The notes: generated by a model not told the origin, from the sequence alone. Numbered from the stretch's first letter, positions 1-15,660 are shown. The stretch is DNA of 64,000 nt from Gigantopelta aegis (GCF_016097555.1 NC_054704.1:76619638-76683637); one strand, 5' to 3'. Program-made: numbers and translations.

Positions 1-826
1 ATAATTATTGTAAATATTATTATCTTTCTCCTTTTTTTCTTTCTCTTTGACCATAGCAATACTTTTAGGGGTTTGTATGTAGCTAGTGTGTGCCTTAGAG
101 GGGTTTTTTTTTTTTTCTTATCTTTTTTTTGGGGGGGGATGGGGGGTATATTGTGGTATATTGAGAATAATTAAATTATCCTGTCATCAAATGCCTATGG
201 GTGGGTGGGCATATACAACTGCTACCCTACCCTAATCTATAATATAATACACAAAATCGTTTTGACAATTTTCGATCATTCTGACTTGCATCTTCTTTTA
301 ATTTGTAATTCAAACAACCTTCTTTGTACTTCACTTCATAAGGCTCTTTTCGCACTCAGGTCTAGTTGACTACCATGAACACATCATGCTAAATATCGCA
401 TAGAAAGATGAATTCCATAAATTCAATGGCAATGGAAGTGGCCATCTTTGTCACTTAACATCAGGGCTCTAAACGGCCTGTGGCCAGGTCGCCAAATGCA
501 ACCAATGTCCTGTTTGGGCGACTTATTATTATTAAAAAATAATTGCGATCTTTTTTAGAAGCTATAACATATGAACCACTATTAATATTTGTATTGCATA
601 TATTTGTTCCACATTAAAATCTTGCTCGTGGTTCATGGTTCGCTTACCTTAATTTGCCAACATCCATTATTATTTTTGGGGCCACCATATTTTTTTGGCG
701 AGTTTCGGGCCTTACTTAACATTAAGTTTTCTATGCGACATGGCTGTGAGAATTGAAAATTTGCGTAATCCATTTATGGGTTACGTAAAAACAAATTCAG
801 GTAACCCATTTTGTGTTTATGTAACC
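1..826. other. Intron or upstream sequence without recognised content
   Basis: AT-rich, T- and G-runs near 101-140. It should be intron of the DEP-DUF547 gene, since the first visible exon starts in mid-codon. I see no exon here. Confidence 0.5.
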
Positions 827-837
827 CATCATGATCA

Positions 838-1221
838 AAAAAGAAATGTTTTATTTAACGACGCACTCAACACATTTTATTTACGGTTATATGGCGTCAG
901 ACATATGGTTAAGGACCACACAGATTTTGAGAGGAAACCCGCTGTCGCCACTACATGGGCTACTCTTCCGATTGGCAGCAAGGGATCTTTTATTTGTGCT
1001 TCCCACAGGCAGGATAGCACAAACCATGGCCTTTGTTGAACCAGTTATGGATCACTGGTCGGTGCAAGTGGTTTACATCTACCCACTGAGCCTTGCGGAG
1101 CACTCACTCAGGGTTTGGAGTCGGTATCTGGATTAAAAATCCCATGCCTCGACTGGGATCCGAACCCAGTACCTACCAGCCTGTAGACCAATGGCCTGCC
1201 ACGACGCCACCGAGGCCGGTC
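838..1221 (-). mobile_element. tRNA-derived SINE, GGCCTCGG family, full length
   Basis: The minus-strand head GGCCTCGGTGGCGTCGTGGC contains box A and box B (GGGTTCGGATCCC); the tail gives GAAATG...TTAAC on the plus strand. CATCATGATCA is present at 827-837 and 1222-1232 as an 11-bp target duplication. It lies in the intron before the first visible DEP exon. Confidence 0.93.
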
Positions 1222-1538
1222 CATCATGATCATGTAAATGATGACCTAAATTCAATGTGCTAATGAAAAATGGGTTACACAAACTATACTTACGTGAGCA
1301 GTGCGCGAACAAAACTATCGCTCTGGCAATTTTCAGAGGCCTGTATATTCTCTGCTAGTGAGGGCTGGCTATATACAGGACAGTCTCTTTTTTTTCTTTT
1401 TATTTTGGGAGGGTGATGGGCGAGTCCAGTATTAGGACACCACACCCCATATAACCTTTCCCATGCTAAGCACAGGTTACATCTGGTATAATGTAATTTG
1501 TTGTAATGTTTTTAATTTTGTTTATTGTGTGTGCACAG

Positions 1539-4500
1539 GTTCAGGCAACTTTGTGTGTGAGCCGGACGAGTATGTCCAACTGGTGCAGGAACTGAGGAAG
1601 AGTGGTCTGATCGGCGATCACTGGCAGGGCATCCGCGTTCACCACAATTCGTTTGTCGGGCGGGACTTTGTCAACTGGGTCGTCAAAAACAAGCAATTAG
1701 GTAAACATTCTCTTTTTTAAAGTGAGGCATAATATGTGTTTGGTATGTCCAGGAATATGACATTTTTAAAAGATAGAATAGGACTGGTCAGCTTTTAATT
1801 ATTATACAAAAAAAACCCCAAAACATTCAACTCGGCCGTTTCGCAACGGTGTTAGAGAAACATATATAGTCTGATTTCGACAGGAGGATATAAACAATAG
1901 TGAATACATTTCTTTAATCATAATAATATATAAATATAAATATCTTTCATGGTATCGAGAACAAATACAATGTACCTAAGCCATAAAGTAGTCATGTTTT
2001 TTTGTTACATATTAATACATAATACATTGTTGTACAAATTTCATAAACTTTTATAACATTGTTCATAAACTTTTATAACATTGTTATAAAATTCATTGAC
2101 TTGTCAAATATTCAAGCCTGCAACAACTTGTTTTACTCAAGTTCATCTGCATCATACAGTGATGTAAAACAAACCTTTGAATATACAACAAACCTTTGAT
2201 ATTAAAATAAATGATTTAAATAAATAAAATGTGTGACATTATTATTATTATTATTATTTATTATTATTATTATTTTGTTTGTTTCTTATCCATGTCTCTA
2301 TTTCTTCCTTTTTTTTCCAGAGAGAAGTGATGCCATCATGATGGGTCAGGCCCTGATTGACAAACACTTTGGCCACAACATCAAGTCTGATTTGTCTTTC
2401 CAAGACAACGACGTGTATTACAGACTTCTGGACGATGAGGAGACTCATGCCCTGAATGCTGGACACATGTCTGACTGTGAACCTCAGGCAGGTATGTGGT
2501 CATAGCAGAAAATCTTGGACTTTTCTGTGTTTGAAGTTAGAATTATAATATTGGACTGTGTCTTAAAGCCGCACACCCTAGTTCCATCCAGCGAAAATAA
2601 ATATAATTTGGTTAATCTACAAACCTGTAACACACTTAGATCACGTTTTTATCAAATGGAGTGAAAAAGCAGGTTTTATATCGATAAATACCATGGGAAT
2701 CCCCATGTCCCAATTGCTTGAAATAATTTTGAAAGTTTGTATTCTGATGTCACCGGTAGATGTCGCTCGAAGCACAACAATGCCTACGTCACGACAAATT
2801 TCACAGACTTGGGGTGCGTTCTTTTCACCTCTCCTGGACATGTTCCAACTGTTCTGTCCTGGTTGTATCCCCTCTCCAGATATCGTAGGACTTAGCAAAA
2901 TTATTGGTTTTAAGGGTTTGTAACGTTTTGTATTGAGATACTTACTTGTCTGAACTTTATTGTTACTGAAAATGTTCACGAACTGTGAAGAAAAATCTCA
3001 CAAATGAACAACAACAAATCGGATGTTGATTGCGCGAACCGTGCACGAGAAAACAAACCGAACCAAAATGATAACGGTCACGTGGTATACCAACGTCTGT
3101 GACATTGAAATGGAAATATCCCGTCTAAAAATAGATTAGACCTTGTCTGCTTAACTTTTTTTTTTCAAACGTGCGTCCGTTTTTCAGAAATACGAAAAAT
3201 GCATTTTGTGGTATTACAAACACCAGGATTACCAAAAAACACTTCAGGTGAATGGAAATGTATATTCTAAATAATAAACGGTAAGTAAAGTGCCATTTTA
3301 TTTGGAAAAAATGGGTTTAATAGCGAAAAACAACGCCGTAATGGTTAACAACTAGCCGTAACTAGGGTGTGTCCCTTTAAAGACATGTATGCTTTTTGGT
3401 TTTTGCACTCGCTTATTATGGCAAGCATGTCACAGGAGAAGGGTTTTTTTTTAATGTAAACTAACCATCTCATGGCAATTTTTTTTTTTCACAGTTTGTT
3501 ATTTTGAAAAGAACATTACTAAAAAAAAAACTTGAATATATAAGCCTAGGCTTCTAGTTTTTTTTTATTATGCTTTGAGACCCAGCCTTCTATTTTATTA
3601 ATGAAATTTTTTAATTGCATAAGATCATGTTTATAATGTAAGCTTGCAAACCTTCCCCTTTTCTGTTATTCTTGATATGTTGTCATATAAGATCTGAGAC
3701 CCAGGTTTCCATTCAAGTCAGGCCATTATTCAATTATCTACAGTAGGGGTATAAAATGTGATAGTTCAATATGAAAATTAACCCATTAAAAAAATTCCTG
3801 ATAATGCCAATGTTGTTAATCAATATTTTATTTAAGCTATTATTATTTATTAAAATAAAAGAGATTGAAAGTATTTATAAATGACTACAAATTAATGTTT
3901 AGCTATTTCTGTTAACCAATTTTTCTGTTAACCAGTTTTCAAAAGTCACAATGTTGGATATGGCTGCCATGCAACTGGAAGCATGTGTTGCATCTTCTAT
4001 GCATCGACAGAATCACACACATCAAATGATGCCATGGGTGTATGCACAACAGTCCACATACCACTCCCCATGTCATCACCATATGCATATCCGTTATCCA
4101 TACTAAAATTGAATCATAATTCATAACAAAATAGGACTTTGTCACCTCAGTCTTAAATACCCTGATAACGAGTCTCAAAATACAGGGGTGTAGGCTGGGT
4201 GGGTGGGTTTGGGTGGGTTTGGACAACCTCTCCCCACCTCCCTCCCAGCTGAAGCAAATGGTCCACTTTCAGAACTAAAACATACAGGTTTATGCATACG
4301 GAGTTTCTGGTGGTGCAAAAACAATAGAAAAAGGATCCTCATGGTTCATATTCGAACCCCCCCCCCCCCCACTCCACTCCCGCCCAAGTCCAGGTCACAC
4401 CCCTGAAATAGTCTAACGGGTTGTTTCCAGGAACACATTGGCACCCAACATCTCAAGTCCCTGATTCTATTAATTGTCAGTAAATGTTGACATTTTGTTT

Positions 4501-7500
4501 AAAATATTGATACGGTTTTGATGAGGTTTTTGTTTTTTTTGGTGTGGTTATTGCTTGGCTATCACCACAAGAAAGTTGTGATCAGATCTGCATAATTCAT
4601 TTGCATGGTCCTATTGTTGGCTAACACCATTCCATGTGGTCATTATCACGGTTCACTAAACACTATTACTAATCATGTATAATGTATTTAATGCATGTGA
4701 TATGGGATAAACAAACTATATATAATCTTCTAAAGGAAAAAGTAAATTATACCTGGAACTAGGCAGCTCTTTAGGAGCTGGTGGTCGGAGAACTATGCAC
4801 AGCCATTTGAGGATAAGATTATTACTGTATATTACCAGTATTTTCCTTTTTTGTACACTATAAAAATAATCTTTAAAATAGCCCAAAATTACCTTGTAAA
4901 ACATTGCTATTTTGTTCTTCACATGATATGAAATTAATAAATTGAGAAAGTAAAATGTTCAAATATTATATGTAAAAGTAGTAAATAATATTGGCTATTT
5001 GGGGTTTGTCCAAATAATGTACTTTCACTTAATTATTTTGTAATGCATCTGTACCTACAATAATATTCAAATACCTTAAAGACCCATTTCCTTTACCTTG
5101 CTGTCTTTTACAAGGAAAAGTATCAATGCCAGATCCATAGGACAGTTTTCCTTAAGGTGGGTTTTATTTATTTATTTATGTTTGGTGGTTTGCCTAAAAA
5201 TTATATTTTTAAACAATTGTCTTATATTCAGTTTGTTGATTTTGCATGTCATTGATTTTACATTGTTCTAACATTTGATCATGCAGGACCATACCTAGTG
5301 GTGGCAGGCAAAATACACAAAAAGTACACCCTTTCAGGTGCAGATTTTTCTAGGGGGGGGTGCAATTTTTTAAAATCGCATCTTCATTATTGACGGGATA
5401 AAACATTTTAAAAGGACACCTACATTATTCAGAAGTATTATTTATATATTATGTTATTAATCATCTTCATCAGGAATATCAAGCTGACCAAGATAATATT
5501 ATTAGATGTTCCACACTAAAAACCAATAAATGCATTGTATTCATCTGCTAAACATGAATAATTGGGGGCAGGGATGGGGGGGGGGGGGTGTTTCAACCCA
5601 ACAGCTCTCTTCCCTTGGATCCACACAATGTCGCATTCATTTGAGTTTAAAAGTGCCCTTTTTATCTAGATGGAGTAAATCCTTAATTACTGTGTGTGTC
5701 CTAATTCTTTTTTGACTGTTCCCACCCATACACACCATTATTACAGGCTTGGTATAGCTCTGTCCTGTTGGTTGTCAGTTGATTTATTTTTGTTTGCAGT
5801 TGGTGGAGAGGTATTATTTGTTTGTTGGTTTTTTGTTTTGTTTTCTGAATGGTTTGCAGTTATAATTTACTACAGAGTGATATTATTGCATGTTCCATTA
5901 GAAGTGTCTGTTGATGGTGTTAAGAAGGTTTTGTTACAGTTTTTCTTATAATGGAATCCATTTGAACACCTTGGCCCATTACAGTTTCTGTGGCATCTTA
6001 CCTTGTTGGTACATATCCAAGAAGAAATTCTGAGGCAGAGCACCCATTTCTTCAACTCTGAAGTATCCTCAAAATCTAGTGTTTAGCAAACATATACTGC
6101 AGTGCTTCGAAATAAGCACTTATCCATTTGTCCTGACAAGTGATAATCTGCTGGGACAAGCAAAATGTACCTTAGTGGTTGTCCAGTGGACAAGTAAAAA
6201 ATTATAATGCTGTTTCATTTTTAGCAATCAAAAACATTCACTGTACTGATGTCAGGGCTCAAAGTTAACAGTGGCACCGAAGGCACTTGCCGTTAAGATA
6301 TAAATGGCTGTAGGTCACTTTTGCGCAGTGGTTAAGCCATCGGACTACAGGCTGGTAGGTACAGGGTTTGCAGCCCGGTACCAGCTGCAACGTAGAGCGA
6401 GTTCTTAAGGGATAAATGGGTAGGTGTAAGACCACTACACCCTCTTCTCTCCCACTAATCCACTGTCCTAGACAGACAGCCCAGATAGCTAAGGTGTGTA
6501 CCCAGAACAGCATGCTTGAACCTTAATTGGATATAAGCATGAAAATAAGTTGAAATGAAATGTATTAATTAGCTAATCTTGTTCATGATCAAGTATGAAA
6601 ACATCCATTGTGATTTGGTGGTGTACATCCTATAAGCATGGCCGACCACATGGCTTTAACTGCTGTGTCACCCAAGTCTACATATTCCTATGCATTAATT
6701 AACTGATCTTGCTGTGTATTCATAATCAAGTATAGAATCCAATCATTCAAAGTGAGTAGAAATTGCCACATGTGTTACTGTTGTCATCTGTGTGATTTGA
6801 TTTGGTGGTATACACCCTATAAGCATGGGATCACATGGCGTTAACTGCTGTGTCACCCAAGTTCACTCACCTATATGCATTAAGTAGTATCAAGGATAGA
6901 AACATCCATTAAGCGAGTAGAAATCGCTGACCATGACAATTTAACTGGTGCTAGTCCATTGAGACTAGTTTTATTGTATGACTGACACATATAATACATT
7001 AACCATAAAAGAGTCAAATGACATAGTGATACTGAATCATTGAGACCTGTTAAATTGTGCAGACGACTGCTTATTGGTTGCTGGTGAACCAGAAATACTT
7101 TCGTTCATTATGAAACGAATGGATGTTTAATGACATCTCGGCAGCACAGAATCGGTTATTGGGTGTCAGACAAAGCTATGTGAATGAATGAAAGTCGACA
7201 CTAACTGTTTGAAGTAAAAACACAGAGTGGAGCCATGAAATGATTGAATGAACGAACGAACGAACGAATGTTTGACAACACCCCAGCACAAAAATACATT
7301 GACTACTGGATGTCAAACAATGGTAAAAATATGAATGAATTAATGATTAACATCAATATAAAAATTCAAATTAAAAATAGTGTAAAAAGCTGTAGAATTA
7401 AAAGTTTGAGTATATGAATATACTAGGTAAGTGAATGTTTTCTAAACAAACCATGATCACAGTATATCTACAACAACAGACTATTCTTACACACCCATTG

Positions 7501-10500
7501 GTGAGAACATCATTAGTTATTTTTGATAACACGTACTTATTAACAACAGTGGCAATTGTTAGCAATTTCAAGACATACAACTGGCTGCTCCTAGGTGATG
7601 ACCAGGCCACCAATGCATTACATCCAATGAAAAAACAGCACAGTCAAAATCAATTACACAGTGACGTATAGTTAACCTGACAATCATTTTAACACATAGT
7701 ACTGGTATATAAAATCCCAAGGTATGAATGAATAAAGAATTAATATTTAACGACACCCCAGCATGAAAAATTAAAATTAAAGTCTGTTCGTCTATCCCAC
7801 ATATATTTTTTGGGATTTGTTTTCACAATGCCTCAAGATAGTAAGCTGACATTTTGTATGTAGCTTTATCATGTATTTTTACAGATCAAGTTTGATTTTT
7901 TTTTGGCAATTTACTAATTTTTCACAGAATTATGGCCCTTGAACTTAGAAGATATGAAAATATGTTGGGCCCGATAGGGGACATGTATTGCTTTATTTTA
8001 TTATTGTGATGATGATTTTTTTGTTATTTAAGCTATTGAATTGGGAGAAGACTTGCGGAAAATTATTCTCAAACTCTACAGTGCTTTCCTGTCTCCTGAT
8101 GGCAAGGTATGGCAATGTGCTTTGTATAGTCTGAATGTAGTTTTAATACTTAAGCATTTAAAATAAATAATTTTGATTCTTTGATTGTTTTGGGGTTTTT
8201 TTAAAGATCTTATTTACACTCTTGGTCACATTAAAGTACTAAATTAGATAGACTTATTTGTTATTTGTTTATTTGAAGAGAACATTGGTGGGTTTTTTAA
8301 TATTATGCAGCAATATCACACATGTATGAGATTCTTTTAAAGACATCTGATTATAGCTGCTTCACACTGATGACCTGATGCTAAAGCCACACCACCCAAT
8401 GAAATTAATGTTACTGAAACTGATTACATTTTTACATATAAGTTAACTATGCATGCATAAATACACTATGAATAAAAAATAACCAGAAAAGATTATGAAC
8501 TTTTTTAAAACCTGATTTTTTAGAATATAGACCAATTCCATGAAAAATTATACCTCGGGAGTGAAATTTCCCCCCCCTGTTATGCTTTTATTTTTCACAT
8601 AGAATTATTTGTTAATAACCGGCCTCGGTGGCATAGTGGTTAGGCCATCAGTCTACAGGCTGGTAGGTACTGGGTTCGGATCCCAGTCGAGGCATGGGAT
8701 TTTTAATCCAGATACCGACTCCAAACCCTGAGTGAGTGCTCCACAAGGCTCAATGGGTAGGTGTAAACCACTTGCACCGACCAGTGATCCATAACTGGTT
8801 TAACAAGGTCATGGATTGTGCTATCCTGCATGCAAAAAAGATCCCTTGCTGTTAATCGGAAAGAGTAGCCCATGTAGTGGCGACAGCGGGTTTCCTATCA
8901 AAATCTGTGTGGTTATTAACCATATGTCTGACGCCATAACCGTAAATAAAATGTGTTGAGTGCATCATTAAATAAAACATTTCTTTCTTTCTTAATTTGT
9001 TAATAATCAATAAACCATAAAATACTCAGGTTTTTATTCAAAACTGTGTCATGTGACCTGACGGCCATCTTTAATTTGTGCTATTTCTTCCTAAGAATAG
9101 AACCCGACTTGCACTAAAATCTTTTTTCACAAATGTCATTAAAATTAGATGATAAGGTATGTATTGCATTTTGTTTCTAAGATCTTAATGGTAATTCCCA
9201 AACAACACAAATTAATAAATTTGGAATAGATTTTTATTAATAAAAAATTGAACTTATAGGCATAACCTCATTGCGTCAGTTACCTTTTGAAGCTTAATTT
9301 TAATATTGCCCTCTTACAGTGCTACCATATATATATATTTTTTTTTTATTCTCTTAGTTGTGCCATGGTTACACAACATGGCAACATAATAATCTTAAGT
9401 GGGCACACCAAGAAATGAAATTTATTGGTAACTGACGTAACTCCCTCAGTCAGTAACTGATGCAACACATTAACACATACATTATTTCCCATTGTTAAAT
9501 TTCTTGGAGTCATAATGTAAGATTGTGAAATGTGTTAATTCCCAAACTAGAGTGAGTACAATAAAAAATTTAACAATAAGTTTCGGAATTTTCTTGACCT
9601 TCGCACTTGTAAGTTTTATAATTTTTTAATTATCACATCTGTGTAAAACTATAGGAAAAATTTATTTTTCAAGAACTGCAAATACTGTTGCTCCTTAGAA
9701 GTAAATCTACAGATGTCTATTTTACTAAAATAAAATAATCAGGACTCAGTTAACACTGTTTTTAAATAGATACATGTATGTAGATGATAGCAGTTTCACA
9801 AGCATCAATGCATATACCCTTATACTTCAAGATATATATTGTATAGCTTTTGACCTCAAATGCACATAGTATTTGTTTCATTACATATATTGTATTGCTT
9901 GTGATGTCAGAGGTAGACATTGTTTCATTAGCTTAGATTAATATATGTACAGCACCATTTATGGTAAATAGTATCTATAATGTTCAATAATAATTACCGG
10001 TAACACAAATTTGGAATTGCAGTTTCATACATGTAGTGGCCAATCACTTATTTTGCTATTTTTACATTTATTTATGATAAATAATTACACATTAGACGAT
10101 TTCATACATAATCTTTCATAATTAACTCAGAAAAATAAATCAACATTACACTTACTGCCACAGTGGTTTCCCATGAATTCTTGGTTAAAATTGTAAAGTA
10201 CATAAACAGTTTGCATCAGTTATTCAACAAAAAGCCATCTTTTGTCATTGTGGAATTGCAACTCAAATTCAAAACATGATTTCACACAATTAACTGTTGG
10301 TCACCTGAAATGAATTTTGTAATGATATAATTATTTTTTACCTGTAAATGAAGTTATTTGGTTGTAATATTTTATGGGCATGTAATTTAATTCAAGAATA
10401 ATCTTTACATTTCAAAAGATAAATAAAATAATAATGATAATTTTTGGAAATGTATTATGCAACTATGAGATTGCCCCTTTAATAGTTCTAAATAGCAAAT

Positions 10501-13500
10501 GTCCTTTCATTTGATAAATTGGTTATTACTCCTGAAAATATCCCAAGTTGCTGATGTTTTTAGTAGAATACCTCCCAAGACAGAAACCTAGAAAATGAAT
10601 GAGAATCGAGCACATAATTTGAACAAAGACAGAAAGAGGTTGGAGAGGGAAAAGAACAGAGAATAATGAAAAATGGAGTAAGACAAAAAAAAGAAGAAGA
10701 AAGAAATGTTTTATTTAACAACGCACTCAACACATTGTATTTATGGTTATATGGCGTCAGACATATGGTTACGGACCATACAGATATTGAGAGGAAACCT
10801 GCTATCGCCACTTCATGGGCTACTCTTTTCGATTAGCAGCAAGGGATCTTTAATATGTACCATCCCACAGACAGGATAGTACATACCACGGCCTTTGATA
10901 TACCAGTCAAAGTGCACTGGCTGGAACGAGAAATAGCCCAATGGACCCACTGATGGGTACCAACTGCACATCGAGCGACTCGCTGGACCACTGGGCTATA
11001 TCTTGCCCCAGAGCAAGACAAAGTGAAAGCAATGCTGAGAAAAAAAAAAAAAAATTAAAGAAAGAATATGGGTTATTTACAATATCTGCCTTATTCCCAT
11101 CGATTTCTTACGAAACATTTGGTTCGGATCAGTCAATTGGTAATGTCATAAGAAAGTGAATGCAGTATATATATATACTTGGAAATTGCAAAAACAAAAA
11201 TCATTACACTTCCAATCAAGAAGTACATGTAAATGTAAGCTGTTGTCTCATTGTTGAAACATGGGTAAAACATTTCTTACAGGGAGTGGGGGTTTAGACT
11301 AGCTGGCATCAAGGATACAACTGCCCAAGTTACTGGGGTGGGGTTGGAAAATTGTGAGAATCTGATGTCCTAAAATGCAATTTCTTGCATTCTGCAAGTA
11401 AAATTCATCATGACAAATGCATGTATATGCATATTAAAATAATAATAATAATTTGCTTTGAGCAGGGATAGGGTTGGGAAATGGGGGGGGGGGGGGGTTG
11501 ACCCCCAAGCTACCACACTGAACATGCCCCTATTGTTCGTTTTTTTTTAAATTCCCTTTTAAGATTTATGTTTTTCTTACAATTTAAATGAACCAGTTGC
11601 CAAAGACAAATGTTTTATTTTTAAAATATGTTCTTATTAGTTTTTATAATTCACAAATGTTATGTCAGTTACTTTTAGTGTTATGTCAGTTACCCATTAA
11701 TAAAAAAGTTAATAGAAAATTCCTTGTAGAAAACTTAGTTCTCTTGTTCTAGTGATCATAGATTACCTGTGCACTACACATTTCTATATAAATCTGAAAA
11801 CTTAATGTTTCAGATTCAGATAATTTTGGCAAGTTCAAAGACATGTCAAATACAAGTTACTTTTTTTGTTGGCGTCAGTTACCCACACTTCATTTGTGCT
11901 TGTAGTTGCGCTTAGATTGTATGTAATAAAATTTTCTTTTGACATGACTTTGTCACAACATATTTATTTCAATCAAAATCTTAAGAATTTTATTGAATAT
12001 TAATTTTTTTAAATAATAATCAAGACGTTAAAAAATGTCTGAATGTTGTGTCAGTTACCGTGGAATTGCCCTATATAAGAAATATAATACTACATTCGTG
12101 TCCATTTATTAGATACCATTTATCTTGCAATTTGTTTGGAAATGTATCCAACTTGCTATCACTCAACAGAAACAATTTAAAACAACTTGTAAGATAAATG
12201 GTATCCAACAGTCACTCACATAGTATTCTCTATGTCTTGTGTTTGTAAACCGATACTATTACTGGATTAGTAATTATGGAGAGGCATTTATATAGGCCTA
12301 TCACTTGTTTGCCAATCCACTTCATTTATTTGAATAAATATTATTATTTTTAAAAAGCAAAAAAAAAGTAAATGATGACATATGGTTGTGTGTTGCAGAA
12401 AGTGGACTACAAAGGTATTGGTGCGAGTGTGGAATTCAAGCATTACGTCCGTCTGACAAAGGAACTACAACGTGTTCAAATTGCGTCATCCAGTCGGGAA
12501 GAAAAACTGGCTTTCTTCATCAATATTTACAACGCTCTTGTGATACACGCCAACATCGTGCGGGGACCTCCAGATAACCTGTGGCAACGCTACAAAGTAA
12601 GTCATTCTCCACGAATATAAAACAAAGCAAAATAATAAATGGGCAAACTGTGAATTAGCGAATATTTTCACACAATATTTTCAACTAGTCTCTATAAATA
12701 TTATCAATTAATGAAATTGGCTACTGATAGGGTCCGCCTAGAAGCATGGTTATTACATAAGAATTGTTTGCTACTTTAAAAAACAAAATTCTATATATAA
12801 CAGTGTTTAATATTTTTGTGTATTTAACAGTTTTTCCACACAGTGAAGTACATAATAGGCGGCTATGCGTATTCTCTACAGGACATTGAGAATGGAGTTC
12901 TTAGATCCAACAGGAAGGGAGTTGGTAAGAAAATTAGTTTTAAATAACACCTTATATACTGAGGGGTAGGATCTAACTCAGTCAGTAAAGTTCTGACCTG
13001 AGGTGCTTGGATCAAACCCGTTCAGTGGATCGATTCTCTAATTGAAGTTTTCCCCATACCAACCAGTATCCCATGGTTTTTGCTTATAAAATGTTTCAGG
13101 AATTATATCAAAAGTATTTATCATTTCTGATCCTTGCCTGACATGAGTTCATGACCTTTTACCTCAAGAGTTCATGACTTTTAACATGAGTTTGTGATAT
13201 TTAACCTGACATCATGACATTCATGACTGTAACCTCATGATTCACGACCTTTAACTTGAGTTCCTGACCTTTTAATCTCACGAGTTCATGACCTTTAAAA
13301 TTAATTCATGATATTTAACACAACAAATTCATAAATGTAACCTCATGAGTTCATGACCTTTAACCTCATGAGATGACAACCTTGAACCATGCGAATTCAT
13401 GACCATTAACCTTATTTTGTTGCTGTTTCAGGAATGATAAGAAGACCGTTTTCTTCGTCCGATCCTCGTCTGAAGGTAGCCCTGGACAGGTGTGAGCCCT

Positions 13501-15428
13501 TGATCCATTTTGCCCTCGTGTGTGGTGCCAGGAGCTGTCCACCAATAAAAACATACTCGCCTGATGTACGTATGCCACATTTCAATCTAGATGAGGGTGG
13601 GGAGAACTAGCTCAGTCGGTAGAGCGCTTGCCTGACGTGCTTGCATCGTAGGATCGAACCACCTCAGTGAACCGATTATCCTAATTAGGGTTTTTCCTAT
13701 TCCAACCAGTGCACTACAACTGGTATATGAAAGGTTTGCCATGTCTTTTGCAGGGCATAAAATTTAAATTTTTCAGACAACCAATATGTCGTTCGTGTGG
13801 TTTTAGTGATTACACGAACGATTTTCTTCAATAGTTAAATAAAAAGGAAAATGTTAATGGGCAACGATAATCAAACGAGAATCTAAGATGAGTGATTTTT
13901 GTAGCTTTTCTCTATTAAACCATCCTATCATAAATACGAAAATATACTTTTTGTGTGCTATGACCAACTTGAAAGCTGCCAGGCGAAAATAAAAATTAAG
14001 CTAGTTTCGATTCATTTGAAATTAAGAATCCTGTAAAATGCTATTCATAGTAACGTGAACACGATTGTCACGAGATCTCGCGCACTGCGGTGCATGTTAA
14101 TAATACTACATGCTCTTGTGACAGGCAAAATGGATTTTAAACTAATCAATCTAACGGTAGCTGCACAGTTAATAGTGGTGATTTTGTCCCAACACTAGGT
14201 ACAGTCGCTAGAATGTCATCGTGTTTGTTATTAATAGACTCTAATCAGATTGGAAGAAGCTACAAGTGTCGAACTCTGCGGGAAATCCGTAATCAGCCGA
14301 CTTATTCCGATTGGCTTGGAGTAGCGGTGAGAGAGATTTCCATGACACCCATAGGCGTACGGACTCCCGTTTGTGAAGCGGGCAGGCTGCTTTCTTTGCC
14401 CGAATTAAACGAAAATGCCCGAATCTGTATAACATCATTTATTCATATTAGTATTACTACCAAACAGCTATATAGGGTTGCAAACAAACCACTACGCATT
14501 TTTACAACTAATTTTGATGGTAGAATGATGGAAATATATGGTAAAAAGGTATCAGGTTAGCACATTTTGCCCGAATATCTCTACCATTTTTGCCCGAATT
14601 AGAGGTTTTACTCCAGCACTGCTTATGATGACACACGTCTATTTTTATTTTTAAAACATATTTAGTTTTTGTCAGTGTCATTAAATTGCATCGGTATATA
14701 ATATAATATTCTAAGAAACTACTCATAAAAGTTCTGTGACGTGCTTCAAACACCGAATATCATGACGCGTGCAATGTCAGCAAATTGTAAATATGTCGGT
14801 GGCGTGCCAACGTAGGTAGCGTTTTATAACGAAAGTGACGGTAGTTATGAAGAAAATAGCTGGACACGTTGAACGACAGAGGGAAAGCTGGTTAGAACAT
14901 TACGATCAAGCACATTATGACGTACGTCTAGGTCGGGGATTTCCCACTGCAGTTTTCCAAAACTTTGATGATATTAGCTAACACATGTTTTTTTTTTTTT
15001 TTTTCTGATGAGCGATTACAGCTTTTGCACGAACGATCCATCGTTTATGTTGATATTGGTTTTGCATAACCGACAGACGAACGACAGAATCGTTTGTGCC
15101 AAATTTTATGCCCTGCTTCTGTCCTGTGCATGTAAAAGATTCCTTGCTGCTAATGGAAAAAGGTAGCAGGTTTTTGTCTAACTATGAGTAAAACAGTACC
15201 TAACATTTGACATCAGTATGCTCTAGTGATGTTGTTGAACAAATCAAACTTTAACTTTTAACTTTAGACATGTTTCGGGGACATATTGTACTAGGGAAGG
15301 GTGCAAGATACAAAAAAGGCACCTAGAGTATTTAGTGTGGGGGTACAGTTTATGAAAAGGGCACCTAAAAAAGTACTCTTTAACATGAATGCATGTGTGT
15401 GTGTGTGTGCGTGCATGTGCGTGCATGA

Positions 15429-15481
<53 letters not shown>

Positions 15482-15594
15482 GAGTTTAGGCAGCAAATCA
15501 GCGGGCCTATGATTAGCCCTTACTGACATACAATAATAGCTTTAAATAAAAACTAGAAAGAAAATGGTTTATGTCACGTTTTGCGCCTGAACTC

Positions 15595-15650
<56 letters not shown>

Positions 15651-15660
15651 CATACATACA

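Larger units (their letters stand above)
13593..15240 (+). mobile_element. SINE split in two by an inserted hAT-like element
   Basis: The 5' half (13593-13750, AGCTCAGTCGGTAGAGCGCT) and the 3' half (from 15116, TCCTGTGCATGTAAAAGATT) make one SINE once the element at 13751-15115 is taken out. The head resembles a tRNA with box A TAGCTCAGTCGGTAGAGC. The tail ends near CAAATCAAACTTTAAC. Confidence 0.8.

Noticed and set aside
2254-2466. 70-codon minus-strand frame
   Set aside because: Antisense of the DEP-domain exon at 2321-2491.
8650-8700. Possible tRNA gene (GGTTCGGATCCC box B)
   Set aside because: No closed cloverleaf continues from it; it is the tRNA-derived head of a SINE with a target duplication.
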